This document shows, one piece after another, positions 6,769 through 14,699 of a stretch of DNA of 24,736 bases. Each line of letters opens with the position of its first letter. Positions within the stretch are counted from its first letter, which is position 1. The position numbers and the translations under genes were made by a program. A model generated the notes under the pieces. The model made no database searches. It was not told the origin of the DNA and was given only the letters and a program-made list of their open reading frames with translations. The stretch comes from JBKBXU01 sp046313675 (GTDB lineage Bacteria; Bacteroidota; Bacteroidia; Cytophagales; Cytophagaceae): the NCBI GenBank assembly GCA_046313675.1, contig JBKBXU010000022.1, positions 1 through 24,736 of the forward strand. Reading direction: 5' to 3'.

Positions 6769-8076
6769 ATGTTCCGAATCAAACTTTCTCCCTTACTTAT
6801 CACAATTATTTATTTAATTACGGGAGGATTGTGGATCATTATCTCGGACAATATTTTGGATCTCAGCATTGAGAATCCTGCGCGAATTACACAAATACAA
6901 ACCTATAAAGGCTGGTTTTTCATTCTTCTTACATCACTTTTTTTGTATTACCTGCTAATTTCTTACAAAAAACAATTGGTGTCATCCAAAAACCTAATAC
7001 GTAAAAGTGAATCAAAGTTCCGGGGGATTTTCGAATCGGATCTTGCCGGAATAGTAATTACTGATAATAATTTTAATATACTGGAAGCCAACAGTCTTTT
7101 CTGGAATATTATTAAAACAAGTCAGCATAATAATCATAAATCAAACCTGTTAAATCAGATTCCTGAATCACATATAACTGCAAAAGAGTTAACTAAAAAA
7201 GAATTAATTCTATCCGGAAAGTCAAGCATTAAGGAAATTGAGATTCTTACGGAAGATAGAAAGTCCATACCCATACTTACCGCTTCCGTTTATTTAAGAA
7301 AATATGAACAATATGTTTCTTTTATTTTAGACATCAGAGAGCAAAAAAAATATAAAAGGCAACTTGATACTGCCAACAGTGAGTTGAATACTTTTTTATA
7401 TAAAACATCTCATGACATCAAAGGCCCTTTGGCTTCTGTAGCAGGGCTGGCTGAAATTGCCCTTGCAGAAACTACTGAAGAGCAGACCAAAAAGTATCTT
7501 GACCTAATACTAAATTCTACTAAAAGGCTGGACAATACGCTGGTGAACCTTATTGACATTATTACCATTAAGGAAATTCCTATTACACAGCACCTCACAA
7601 ACCTTACTGAAATCGCACAGGAAGCCTGGTCATATGCAACCAAGCAGAACCCCTCTTTATCTCCCGATTTTCAATACAAATTAGCATTAAAAACAGATCT
7701 CATACAGTCCATGGATTCAAGCTTGTTAAAAATAATTCTAAAAAATCTTTTTGACAATGCCATAAAATACCGAAACCCCTATATAGAACACCAATTTTTA
7801 AATGTTCAATTTTCAAAAGAAGAAAACAATCTTTTGGTTGTTATAGAAGATAATGGTTTAGGCATAGATGCAAAAGTGCAGTCAAGAATATATGACATGT
7901 TTTTCCGTGGATCAATGAATTCTCAGGGTTCCGGCCTCGGCCTATACATCGTAAGAGAAGCAATGGGAAAGCTAGAAGGTACAATAGAATGCCTTCCCAG
8001 AAATGGCGGAGGAACAATTTTCAAATTAACCATTCCCCTCTCTTCACAAAAACCTCTGGAATTCATCCATACCTAG
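6769..8076 (+). CDS. Membrane PAS-domain sensor histidine kinase
   Basis: The 435-residue product has two membrane helices (about 8-26 and 49-66) enclosing a short loop. A PAS domain follows (about 84-190, ending in the typical ILDIREQKKYK junction). Then comes a HisKA dimerisation domain with H-box YKTSHDIKGPL (His215 as the likely phosphorylation site), and a HATPase domain (about 315-425) with N-box NLFDNAIKYR, DNGLGID and GSGLGLYIV. All catalytic motifs are intact. The SHDxKGPL form of the H-box is shared with the kinase at 20667-23327, suggesting related kinases. No response regulator gene is adjacent, so it is an orphan and its signal and partner are unknown. Its TAG stop is shared as CTAG with the stop of the convergent gene. 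Confidence 0.92.
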   Translation: MFRIKLSPLLITIIYLITGGLWIIISDNILDLSIENPARITQIQTYKGWFFILLTSLFLYYLLISYKKQLVSSKNLIRKSESKFRGIFESDLAGIVITDNNFNILEANSLFWNIIKTSQHNNHKSNLLNQIPESHITAKELTKKELILSGKSSIKEIEILTEDRKSIPILTASVYLRKYEQYVSFILDIREQKKYKRQLDTANSELNTFLYKTSHDIKGPLASVAGLAEIALAETTEEQTKKYLDLILNSTKRLDNTLVNLIDIITIKEIPITQHLTNLTEIAQEAWSYATKQNPSLSPDFQYKLALKTDLIQSMDSSLLKIILKNLFDNAIKYRNPYIEHQFLNVQFSKEENNLLVVIEDNGLGIDAKVQSRIYDMFFRGSMNSQGSGLGLYIVREAMGKLEGTIECLPRNGGGTIFKLTIPLSSQKPLEFIHT

Positions 8077-8351
8077 CAATCTTCCTCTTTAAATAATTCT
8101 TCTGGTTGATCAAACCGGCTAGGAAACTCATGATGTACATCCCGGTCCCTTAATAGCTGATCTTCCTCCATTAATTCCGGATTCTGCGGGGTGTCGTTAA
8201 AGGCACCACTTCCTTCTACAAATCCTTCAATATCTCTTTCAGTGACTCCCAGATTCTCTGTGGTTTCAGGAACATTGGGTAATTCCTGCCCCTGAACAGG
8301 TATTACAACAAATGCCATAAAAAAAACAAATACCCCAACCAAACTTTTCAT
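8073..8351 (-). CDS. Small exported acidic protein (92 aa), hypothetical
   Basis: The product begins with a clear signal peptide, MKSLVGVFVFFMAFVVIPVQG, probably cleaved before Gln-Glu. The mature part of about 70 residues is strongly acidic and contains segments such as LMEEDQLLRDRD and PEELFKEED before a terminal Cys. I recognise no family. It lies 37 bp downstream of the PP-loop ATPase gene on the same strand, so co-transcription is possible. It is convergent with the kinase gene, and the two stop codons overlap within a CTAG. The signal peptide argues for a genuine gene despite its size. Confidence 0.65.
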   Translation of the reverse strand: MKSLVGVFVFFMAFVVIPVQGQELPNVPETTENLGVTERDIEGFVEGSGAFNDTPQNPELMEEDQLLRDRDVHHEFPSRFDQPEELFKEEDC

Positions 8352-8388
8352 TTACCCCCCTTTTCTAAAAAACATAGCTAATAGTCCC

Positions 8389-9090
8389 TTAGTTCTTTAC
8401 CGGAAGAATGTCAAGAAAACAAAAAGAAGAGATAGCCCCCTCTACCTGATAAGATCTGATCAGACATTCTCCTTTTTCCCATTTTAAAGGAAATTTAAAT
8501 ATAGGTCCATCATATACAAAAGAATGGAATTCCCCGTTCTCTCCACAAGGATCTACATCCGATGACAGTTTGTTTAAAAAATCAAGATCAAGCGTATTTC
8601 CAGCCCAATCTCTATTCTGTTCCCGGCAGGCGCAGATTACGGTTTTAAACCCATCATCAATTATTTTTTGTACTAAGTCTGATGTATCCTTCCCCCACAA
8701 TGGAAAAACGGCTTCTACTCCGGTTCCGGCGAATAAATTTAAACGATATTCTTTCAGGTCTTCCAGATAAATGTCCCCAAAAATTACTGTATGAATGTTC
8801 TTCACCTTCAGCAATTCAAGTATCTCCCTCACCTTATCATCATATTCTGAGCCGTCCCCGCCAAGCTGCATCCATAGTATTGGAATATCCAGAGAGGCTG
8901 ACTGCTGCTCAATTAATTCTTTTCGTACACCATGCATGGAAACACGTTGCGTCCCTTCGTGCATGGTAGTTATCAGATACCGGACATTGTACATCTCAGT
9001 TTTCATGACTTCGTATAAAGCATAAGCAGAATCTTTTCCTCCACTCCAAAAAATTGCAGCATCATTCACCATCATATTGATTTTTATCAT
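8389..9090 (-). CDS. PP-loop ATPase, Dph6-like (diphthine-ammonia ligase domain family)
   Basis: The ATP-pyrophosphatase motif WSGGKDSA sits at the N-terminus. The family marker DPCGENGEFHSFVYDGP lies near residues 181-197, with CREQNRDWAGNTLD between. This identifies the ATP_bind_4/Dph6 family, whose eukaryotic members amidate diphthine. Bacteria have no diphthamide, so the bacterial role is unknown; an amide-forming or related ATP-dependent reaction is expected. Length 233 is normal for the single-domain form. ATG 9090 is the longest start; the internal Met codons at 9075 or 9072 give an N-terminus closer to relatives (MMVNDAAIFWSGGKDSA). It is divergent from the cobalamin riboswitch and BtuB-like operon, whose -33 box touches its first codon. 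A role linked to corrinoids is a guess from position only. Confidence 0.88.
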   Translation of the reverse strand: MIKINMMVNDAAIFWSGGKDSAYALYEVMKTEMYNVRYLITTMHEGTQRVSMHGVRKELIEQQSASLDIPILWMQLGGDGSEYDDKVREILELLKVKNIHTVIFGDIYLEDLKEYRLNLFAGTGVEAVFPLWGKDTSDLVQKIIDDGFKTVICACREQNRDWAGNTLDLDFLNKLSSDVDPCGENGEFHSFVYDGPIFKFPLKWEKGECLIRSYQVEGAISSFCFLDILPVKN

Positions 9091-9120
9091 TTGTTATTTT
9101 AGAAATTAACTATACATTTG
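9091..9120 (+). promoter_or_regulatory. Bacteroidota-type promoter of the B12 operon
   Basis: TTG (9091-9093), exactly 19 bp, then TACATTTG (9113-9120) fits the TTG-N19-TAnnTTTG consensus perfectly. Transcription would start near 9126, just before the riboswitch fold. It is the best promoter in the window. Its -33 element abuts the longest-ORF start codon of the divergent PP-loop gene. Confidence 0.75.
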
Positions 9121-9127
9121 CCATCGA

Positions 9128-9300
9128 TTACGGGTTTCCAAAGGTAACAACCTTTAAGGAATTAAAAGGGAATCAGGTGAAAATCCTGGACAGTTCCCGC
9201 TGCTGTAAGCTCATAAAAAACTTTCGATTCCACATGCCACTGTTATATAAACGGGAAGGCTATCGAAGGTGAGTAAGTCAGAAGACCTGCCAATAATCAT
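9128..9300 (+). ncRNA. Cobalamin riboswitch
   Basis: The conserved core is unmistakable. GGGAATCAGGTGAAAATCC starts at 9168, followed by the CAGTTCCCGCTGCTGTAA segment and, about 70 bases later, the B12 box AGTCAGAAGACCTGCC (9276-9291). The aptamer binds adenosyl- or other cobalamins and normally represses downstream transport genes when the vitamin is plentiful. The 5' limit is approximate. The 120 or so bases between the B12 box and the ATG at 9418 would hold the expression platform. I see no GC-rich hairpin with a T-run there, so control of translation initiation is more likely than termination; that is inference. Confidence 0.95.
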
Positions 9301-9417
9301 AACATTCGTTGCTTTCGGTGAAAAGGCATAGAATAGAAGAACCCATTTACGGGAACAACTATACTCTGATCTTTTACTGTTTGTCACGGGTGATGTAGTA
9401 AGGCTATATCATTTGTA

Positions 9418-11322
9418 ATGAACTTTATAAAACAGGCTTTTATTTTATTATTGGCTTTAATAGCTTATAGCTCACAAGCGCAAAGTCCTATTGATCCTAT
9501 TCTTTTAGAGGAAATAGTGATCAAAGGAGACCGTTTTGATCACTTTACTGGAGGCAATAGAATTCAAAACATTGACTCTGCTACTTTAAGCAATTATCAA
9601 AGTCAATCTATTGCAGATGTTTTAGCGGCAGAAACAAATATCTTCATTAAAAGCTATGGCCCCGGAAACCTTGCAACAACTTCGGTAAGAGGTGGCGGAG
9701 CCTCTCACACTGCAGTACTTTGGAATGGTTTTAATATACAGGCTCCCACGCTGGGACAAGTTGATTTTTCACTGCTTCCTGTTTCTTTCCTTGAAGACGT
9801 AAATATACAATATGGAGGAGCTGGAGCTTTATGGGGAAGTGGTGCAGTTGGCGGAACCATACATTTAAGAAATCGTGGAATGTTTAACAAAGGATTTACA
9901 GCCGGACTAAACAGTCGTTTGGGTAGCTTTGGCCTTGTTCATCAGGATGCAAAAGCCGGCTACAGCACAAACCGCTACGCCGGAAGTATTAAAATTTTTT
10001 ATACTTCCATTTTTAATAATTATCCTTATTATAACATCGCTCAAGAAGGTAATCCGCTGGTAAGACAAACCAACGCAGCAGTCAGGAACTATGGAGTTTT
10101 ACAGGAAAACTATTTTCGGATAGGAAAAGATCAGGAACTTAACTTCAGAATCTGGCTCCAGTCTAATAATAGAGAAGTTCCTCCTACCATGACATCCGAG
10201 TCCAATACCTCGCATCTGAATAACCAGTTTGGAAGATTCACATCAGAATGGAATAAACAAGGGCAAAAAGTCAGTTACTTTATCCGATCGGCTTATTTCA
10301 ATGAAACAACTTTATATTTTGATACGCTTTCAGACATAAATTCCAGAACCAATTTTGAAAGCCTTATTACTGAAACAGAAAGTGTTATAAGAATTTCAAA
10401 AAATCACTTACTTAATTTAGGGCTAAACAATTCATTTCATACAGCACAATCATCAGGTGGATATCCGGAAGGAGTTAATCAAAACCGACTGGCATTTTTC
10501 TCTTCGTATACAATCAAAAATAAACCAAATACCTGGTCCGGAGACTTTTCTGTAAGACAAGAATTTGTAGAAGAAATTGTTGCTCCACTAGTTCCTTCTG
10601 CAGGATTTAGAGGAAGACTACTTACATGGCTTAATTTAAAAGGAAATATATCTAGAACTTACAAAATACCAACATTTAACGATCTTTACTGGCAACCGGG
10701 AGGAAACCCGGAACTGGTTCCTGAATCAGGTTGGAGCCAGGAAATAGGAATTATTGGTCATAAATCTTTATCTACACATAAAGGCGAAGCGGGCATAACT
10801 TTTTTCAATAGTAACATTGAAAATATGATCATATGGCTTCCTTCCGGAGGATTTTGGTCACCAGAAAATGTACAATCGGTATGGTCCAGAGGTTTAGAAT
10901 TCAACACTAAAATTTCAGGCAGATTTCGAAAAGTGGACTATAAGCTATCTTCTGGATATAGCTATGTAATTGCAACTAATCAAAGAACAAAGTCTCCGGG
11001 AGATAGGAGCCTCGGCAAACAGCTAATTTATGTACCGTTGTATAGTGCAATGTTCAATTTAGAATTCGGTTACCGCAATTTTAATCTGAGATACAACCAT
11101 AACTACACAGGAAACCGATTTATTACGGCTGACAATTCACAAATTCTTGAAGGATACAATTTAGGGAATATTTACATAGGAAAATCCTTCAGGAAAAAAA
11201 AGCTTGAATACATTTTAAGCGCACAGATCCACAACATCTGGAACATTTCTTATCAGGTAATGCTTTGGCAGGCAATGCCTCTGAGAAGTTACCAGGCTGG
11301 AGTTTCAATAAACTTTAAATAA
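9418..11322 (+). CDS. btuB: BtuB-like TonB-dependent outer-membrane cobalamin receptor
   Basis: The protein carries a signal peptide (about 1-21, ending SSQAQ). A TonB-box-like segment LEEIVIKGDRF comes next, then a plug domain with SIADVLAAETNIFIKSYGP, TTSVRGGGASHTAVLWNG and YGGAGALWGSGAVGGTI. The remaining roughly 460 residues are beta-barrel strands ending in a final strand SYQAGVSINFK. Length 634 is close to BtuB. BtuB moves vitamin B12 across the outer membrane using TonB/ExbBD energy. The cobalamin riboswitch directly upstream and the BtuG-like gene downstream make corrinoids the substrate with good confidence. It is first in an operon with three surface-protein genes; the next ORF begins 21 bp after its stop. 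No SusD-like partner is present. The periplasmic binding protein and BtuCD are not in the window. Confidence 0.93.
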   Translation: MNFIKQAFILLLALIAYSSQAQSPIDPILLEEIVIKGDRFDHFTGGNRIQNIDSATLSNYQSQSIADVLAAETNIFIKSYGPGNLATTSVRGGGASHTAVLWNGFNIQAPTLGQVDFSLLPVSFLEDVNIQYGGAGALWGSGAVGGTIHLRNRGMFNKGFTAGLNSRLGSFGLVHQDAKAGYSTNRYAGSIKIFYTSIFNNYPYYNIAQEGNPLVRQTNAAVRNYGVLQENYFRIGKDQELNFRIWLQSNNREVPPTMTSESNTSHLNNQFGRFTSEWNKQGQKVSYFIRSAYFNETTLYFDTLSDINSRTNFESLITETESVIRISKNHLLNLGLNNSFHTAQSSGGYPEGVNQNRLAFFSSYTIKNKPNTWSGDFSVRQEFVEEIVAPLVPSAGFRGRLLTWLNLKGNISRTYKIPTFNDLYWQPGGNPELVPESGWSQEIGIIGHKSLSTHKGEAGITFFNSNIENMIIWLPSGGFWSPENVQSVWSRGLEFNTKISGRFRKVDYKLSSGYSYVIATNQRTKSPGDRSLGKQLIYVPLYSAMFNLEFGYRNFNLRYNHNYTGNRFITADNSQILEGYNLGNIYIGKSFRKKKLEYILSAQIHNIWNISYQVMLWQAMPLRSYQAGVSINFK

Positions 11323-11343
11323 AACAAAAACCAACAATTAAAC

Positions 11344-12600
11344 ATGAAACACAATTACTTTTCAGGAAATTTCAGAAGTATTATTCTGACTTTTTTAGCT
11401 TTTAGCTTTTCTATCGCTGTTCACGCACAAAGAGTTGTTTCTTTTGAGAATTTACATTTAGAAGAAGAATCTTATTGGAATGGTTCAGATGGAGCCGGCG
11501 GCTTCATTAGTGGAGGTGCTTTTTTCCCCAACGCCTATAACACCAGTTGGGATTTCTGGAGTAGTGGATTTGCTTACTCTAATATGACAGATGTTACAAC
11601 TCCGGGTCATGGAAATATGTACAGCGTCTTTACAGGTTCAGGATACGAGGAATCTGAAATTTATGTTATTGGAAGAAATAACTCAACAATTTTATTTCCA
11701 AACAATCCTTTTGGAGTTAATCCTCAAGGCTTTTATGTAACAAATACTACCTATGCAGCACTTAGTATGCAGGAAGGGGATGATTTTGCAAAACCTTTTG
11801 GTGGAGAGGACGGAAATGATCCCGACTGGTTCCTTTTAACGGTGACAGGCTATAGAGATGGGAAACCTATAGAGGGAACAATTGAATTCTATCTTGCTGA
11901 TTATCGTTTTGAAGACAATTCAGAAAACTATATAATTGATGAGTGGATTTGGGTAGATTTGACCCCTCTGGGAACTGTAGACAATATCCGTTTTAACCTT
12001 TCTTCTTCCGATGTCGGAGATTTTGGAATGAATACTCCTGCCTATTTTGCACTTGATAACTTTACCTATAATACAGACGTAAAGCCCAGAATTACTGCAG
12101 CATCTAAAGATCAATCGCTTGAAGAAGGACAAGAGCTTACATTAAGTGTAACAGCAATTGGCGGAACACTAAGCTACCAGTGGTATAAAGACAACTTGCC
12201 CATTGAAAATGCAGAATCTTCTACTTATACTATTTCTGAAGTACATCCTTTAGATGGAGGAACTTATCATGTTATTGTCACAAATGTTAACGGTAGCACG
12301 CAAAGCCAAGACATAGAAGTACATATTAGCACCTCTGGTGATCCGCTATCTGTATTTTCCCAGGTGGAAAGTTCCGTTCGAATATTCCCTAATCCTGCCA
12401 AAGATGTGTTAAATTTAACAGGCCTTAGTGAAGCAGGATGTAAAATAACAATTTCAGATATAAAAGGTCAGACTCGGATTACAGTATATGCTGATGGTTT
12501 AAACACGCAAATAGATTTGCATAGATTGCAAAATGGTCTTTACATTATAACTATTGAAACCGAGCAAGGCAATAGCATTCATAAATTTTTGAAACTATAA
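11344..12600 (+). CDS. DUF4465 plus Ig-like surface protein with T9SS sorting domain
   Basis: A signal peptide (about 1-29, ending VHAQ) is followed by a DUF4465-type domain (about 31-245). Its marks are SYWNGSDGAGGF, a tract with FYVTNTTYAALSM, and the end block GMNTPAYFALDNF. An Ig-like domain spans about 248-328 (LSYQWYKDNLPIENA, DGGTYHVIVTN). A type A T9SS sorting domain covers about 345-418 (VRIFPNPAKDVLNL to the C-terminus). It is thus exported across the outer membrane and probably surface-attached. It sits between the BtuB-like receptor and other surface genes under a cobalamin riboswitch, so a corrinoid-capture role is likely. Surface B12-binding lipoproteins of gut Bacteroides (BtuH) are encoded in comparable positions, but I cannot show homology here. 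A hairpin after its stop may set its expression apart from the downstream genes. Confidence 0.88.
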   Translation: MKHNYFSGNFRSIILTFLAFSFSIAVHAQRVVSFENLHLEEESYWNGSDGAGGFISGGAFFPNAYNTSWDFWSSGFAYSNMTDVTTPGHGNMYSVFTGSGYEESEIYVIGRNNSTILFPNNPFGVNPQGFYVTNTTYAALSMQEGDDFAKPFGGEDGNDPDWFLLTVTGYRDGKPIEGTIEFYLADYRFEDNSENYIIDEWIWVDLTPLGTVDNIRFNLSSSDVGDFGMNTPAYFALDNFTYNTDVKPRITAASKDQSLEEGQELTLSVTAIGGTLSYQWYKDNLPIENAESSTYTISEVHPLDGGTYHVIVTNVNGSTQSQDIEVHISTSGDPLSVFSQVESSVRIFPNPAKDVLNLTGLSEAGCKITISDIKGQTRITVYADGLNTQIDLHRLQNGLYIITIETEQGNSIHKFLKL

Positions 12601-12609
12601 TTAAAAAAC

Positions 12610-12640
12610 TCAGGGGTTTATTAAGCCCCTGAAATTATTT
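12610..12640 (+). terminator. Intra-operon hairpin (attenuator, terminator or 3' stabiliser)
   Basis: TCAGGGG (12610-12616) and CCCCTGA (12626-12632) form a 7-bp stem with a 9-base loop, followed by AATTATTTT. It occupies the 46-bp gap between the second and third genes of the riboswitch operon. The T-run is weak, so partial termination or protection of upstream mRNA is more likely than full termination. Confidence 0.6.
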
Positions 12641-12646
12641 TAAAAT

Positions 12647-13642
12647 ATGAAAAAATCACTTTGGGCATTTATACTCATCTCATTTAAAGGATTTAGTCAA
12701 TTCGCTCCTCAGGCCGGAACACCGGGTACTACAGCCATTCACAGAGATTCCTCTGTATTTGTTGGCTGGGCCACAGGCTGTACTATAGTAAGAGGACCGC
12801 AGGATATATCCGATCCATCTCAGGGGTATGCATCAACTGGCGCTCCCTCCCACGCCACCGGCAAATCAGGTACCAGTAGTATAGTAAGCCTGGGTGATGG
12901 AGGCTCAGCTACCTTAACCTTTGCCGCTCCTATTAGAAATGGAGAAGGACCGGATTTTGCAGTTTTCGAAAATGGCTTTAAAAGTGAAGAAAATGCTTAC
13001 CTGGAGTTGGCTTTTGTTGAGGTGAGCTCTGATGGAGTTAATTTTTATCGCTTTCCTTCAGTTTCCTTAACTGATGCCTCTGAACAAGTAGAGAGCTTTG
13101 ACCTTCTTGATGCCAGTAAAATTCATAATTTAGCAGGAAAGTATATAGTGGGATATGGTACTCCTTTTGATTTGGAAGATTTAAAAGACGAACCAGGCTT
13201 GGATATAAATAACATTACTCATGTGCGCGTAATAGATGTTATTGGCACTATTAATCCTGATTTTGCCACTTATGATTCAGAAGGTAATATAGTGAACGAC
13301 CCATGGCCTACCACATTTCCTGCAGGTGGATTTGACCTTGAAGCTGTGGGAGTTATTAACGCAGGAGAACCTACTTCAATAAGTAGCACGGTTAAACCGG
13401 AGATTATTTCATTATTTCCTAATCCAGCCAGGAAAGGTGACGAAATAACCTTAGATTTTCAGTTAAAAACAGGAAATATTGAAATTGAACTTACTGATTT
13501 TTATGGCAATGTTCATATAAGTCAAAAAACCGAAAATAATAGAATATCATTACCCACTGATAACATGAGCAGTGGTGTTTATTTTATAAAAATTGTTCAT
13601 CAAGGTAAAGTTTATACCAGAAAATTCATCCTAACCAAATAG
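12647..13642 (+). CDS. T9SS-secreted surface protein of the B12 operon ('FAVFENGF' type)
   Basis: A short signal peptide (about 1-17, ending FKGFSQ) precedes a single beta-rich domain (about 20-240) and a T9SS type A sorting domain (about 252-331, starting IISLFPNPARKGDE). The core motifs are GDGGSATLTFAAPI, GPDFAVFENGF, LAFVEVSSDGVNFYRFPS, THVRVIDVIG and GGFDLEAVGVIN. I have seen this type of sequence as a 'cell surface protein' without a formal function; I cannot assign a Pfam family with certainty. The domain could be a jelly-roll binding fold. It is the third gene of the riboswitch operon and is only 6 bp from the BtuG-like gene, so it is probably translated together with it. A corrinoid-binding or receptor-scaffold role is inference from context. 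Confidence 0.85.
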   Translation: MKKSLWAFILISFKGFSQFAPQAGTPGTTAIHRDSSVFVGWATGCTIVRGPQDISDPSQGYASTGAPSHATGKSGTSSIVSLGDGGSATLTFAAPIRNGEGPDFAVFENGFKSEENAYLELAFVEVSSDGVNFYRFPSVSLTDASEQVESFDLLDASKIHNLAGKYIVGYGTPFDLEDLKDEPGLDINNITHVRVIDVIGTINPDFATYDSEGNIVNDPWPTTFPAGGFDLEAVGVINAGEPTSISSTVKPEIISLFPNPARKGDEITLDFQLKTGNIEIELTDFYGNVHISQKTENNRISLPTDNMSSGVYFIKIVHQGKVYTRKFILTK

Positions 13643-13648
13643 CATAAA

Positions 13649-14689
13649 ATGAAGTATCTGTACATCTTATTTGTTCTCACAGGCATTTTCTTTTTGTCTT
13701 GTCGCAAAGACACACCTGATGAAGCAGTGTCAGAAAATGTTCCTACTATAAAACCTTTGGGAGGAGTTTTTATCACCAATGAGGGCAATTTGAATTGGGG
13801 AAACGCCTCAGTGAGCTACTATAGCTTTGAAGAACAAAAAGTTACAGAAGACATTTACAAAGCCGCCAATAACAGACCCTTAGGTGATGTCTGTCAGTCA
13901 ATGACTATAGAAAGCGGAAAAGCTTATGCAGTTGTAAACAATTCCAATAAAGTTGAAATTATTGATCCTGTTTCTTTTAAATCCGAAGGAACAATCAGGG
14001 GGCTAACCTCTCCAAGGTATTTTTTACCAATCAATAATAAAAAAGCCTATGTTTCTGATCTATACAGCAATGCGGTATCTGTGGTAAACCTTGATTCAAA
14101 GTCAAAAACCAAAGACATTTCCTGTCCAGGATGGACAGAGCAAATGGTGTTGGTATCAAATCAGGCCTTCGTCACTAATATGAGAAAAGAATTTATTTAT
14201 ATAATTAATACAGAAGAAGATAAAATTGTGGATAGTATTAAGGTCGGTTTTTCTCCCAACTCCATTTTACAGGATAAAAATGGAAAACTATGGGTACTGA
14301 GCTCCGGAAGTAGGGATAGAAACATTCCGGCATCATTGAGTAAAATTAATCCTCAAAACAAAACTGTAGAAAAGACAATTAATTTCCCCGATGCATCAAG
14401 AGGGGCTGGTAAGTTAACTATTAACGGTACGCTGGATACATTGTATTTTCTCAGCAGAGGAGTTTACCAAATGCCCATTCTTCAAGAGAATATTCCTCCA
14501 ATGCCTTTAGTAGAAACAGGAGACGCCATTTTTTACGGCTTAGGAATCCATCCACAAAACGGGCACATTTATGTTTCCGATGCAATTGATTATGTACAAA
14601 AAGGAGTGGTATACAGATATAAAAATGACGGCACCTTAATTGATTCTTTTAATGCAGGTATAATTCCAGGCAATTTCTACTTTTACTAA
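13649..14689 (+). CDS. BtuG-like (YncE/DUF5074-type) beta-propeller lipoprotein
   Basis: A lipoprotein signal ends in LSC at residues 16-18 (IFFLSCRKD), followed by an acidic-polar linker. This is consistent with outer-membrane, possibly surface, lipidation. From residue 40 on, seven-bladed propeller repeats are visible: GGVFITNEGNLNWGNASVSY, AYAVVNNSNKVEIID, KKAYVSDLYSNAVSVVNLD, QAFVTNMRKEFIYIINT, KLWVLSSGS and GHIYVSDAIDY. This matches BtuG of Bacteroides, a surface lipoprotein that binds B12 very tightly and caps BtuB. Co-occurrence with a riboswitch-controlled BtuB-like gene supports the same role here. It is the last gene of the operon, 6 bp after the previous stop and 10 bp from the convergent hydrolase gene. 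Homology is judged from repeat style and context, not from a search. Confidence 0.85.
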   Translation: MKYLYILFVLTGIFFLSCRKDTPDEAVSENVPTIKPLGGVFITNEGNLNWGNASVSYYSFEEQKVTEDIYKAANNRPLGDVCQSMTIESGKAYAVVNNSNKVEIIDPVSFKSEGTIRGLTSPRYFLPINNKKAYVSDLYSNAVSVVNLDSKSKTKDISCPGWTEQMVLVSNQAFVTNMRKEFIYIINTEEDKIVDSIKVGFSPNSILQDKNGKLWVLSSGSRDRNIPASLSKINPQNKTVEKTINFPDASRGAGKLTINGTLDTLYFLSRGVYQMPILQENIPPMPLVETGDAIFYGLGIHPQNGHIYVSDAIDYVQKGVVYRYKNDGTLIDSFNAGIIPGNFYFY

Positions 14690-14699
14690 AATAAAAAAG

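Noticed and set aside
9301..9417. Possible intrinsic terminator as riboswitch expression platform
   Set aside because: Short inverted repeats such as CCCATTTACGGG and TCACGGGTGA exist, but none is followed by a T-run; a terminator cannot be supported.
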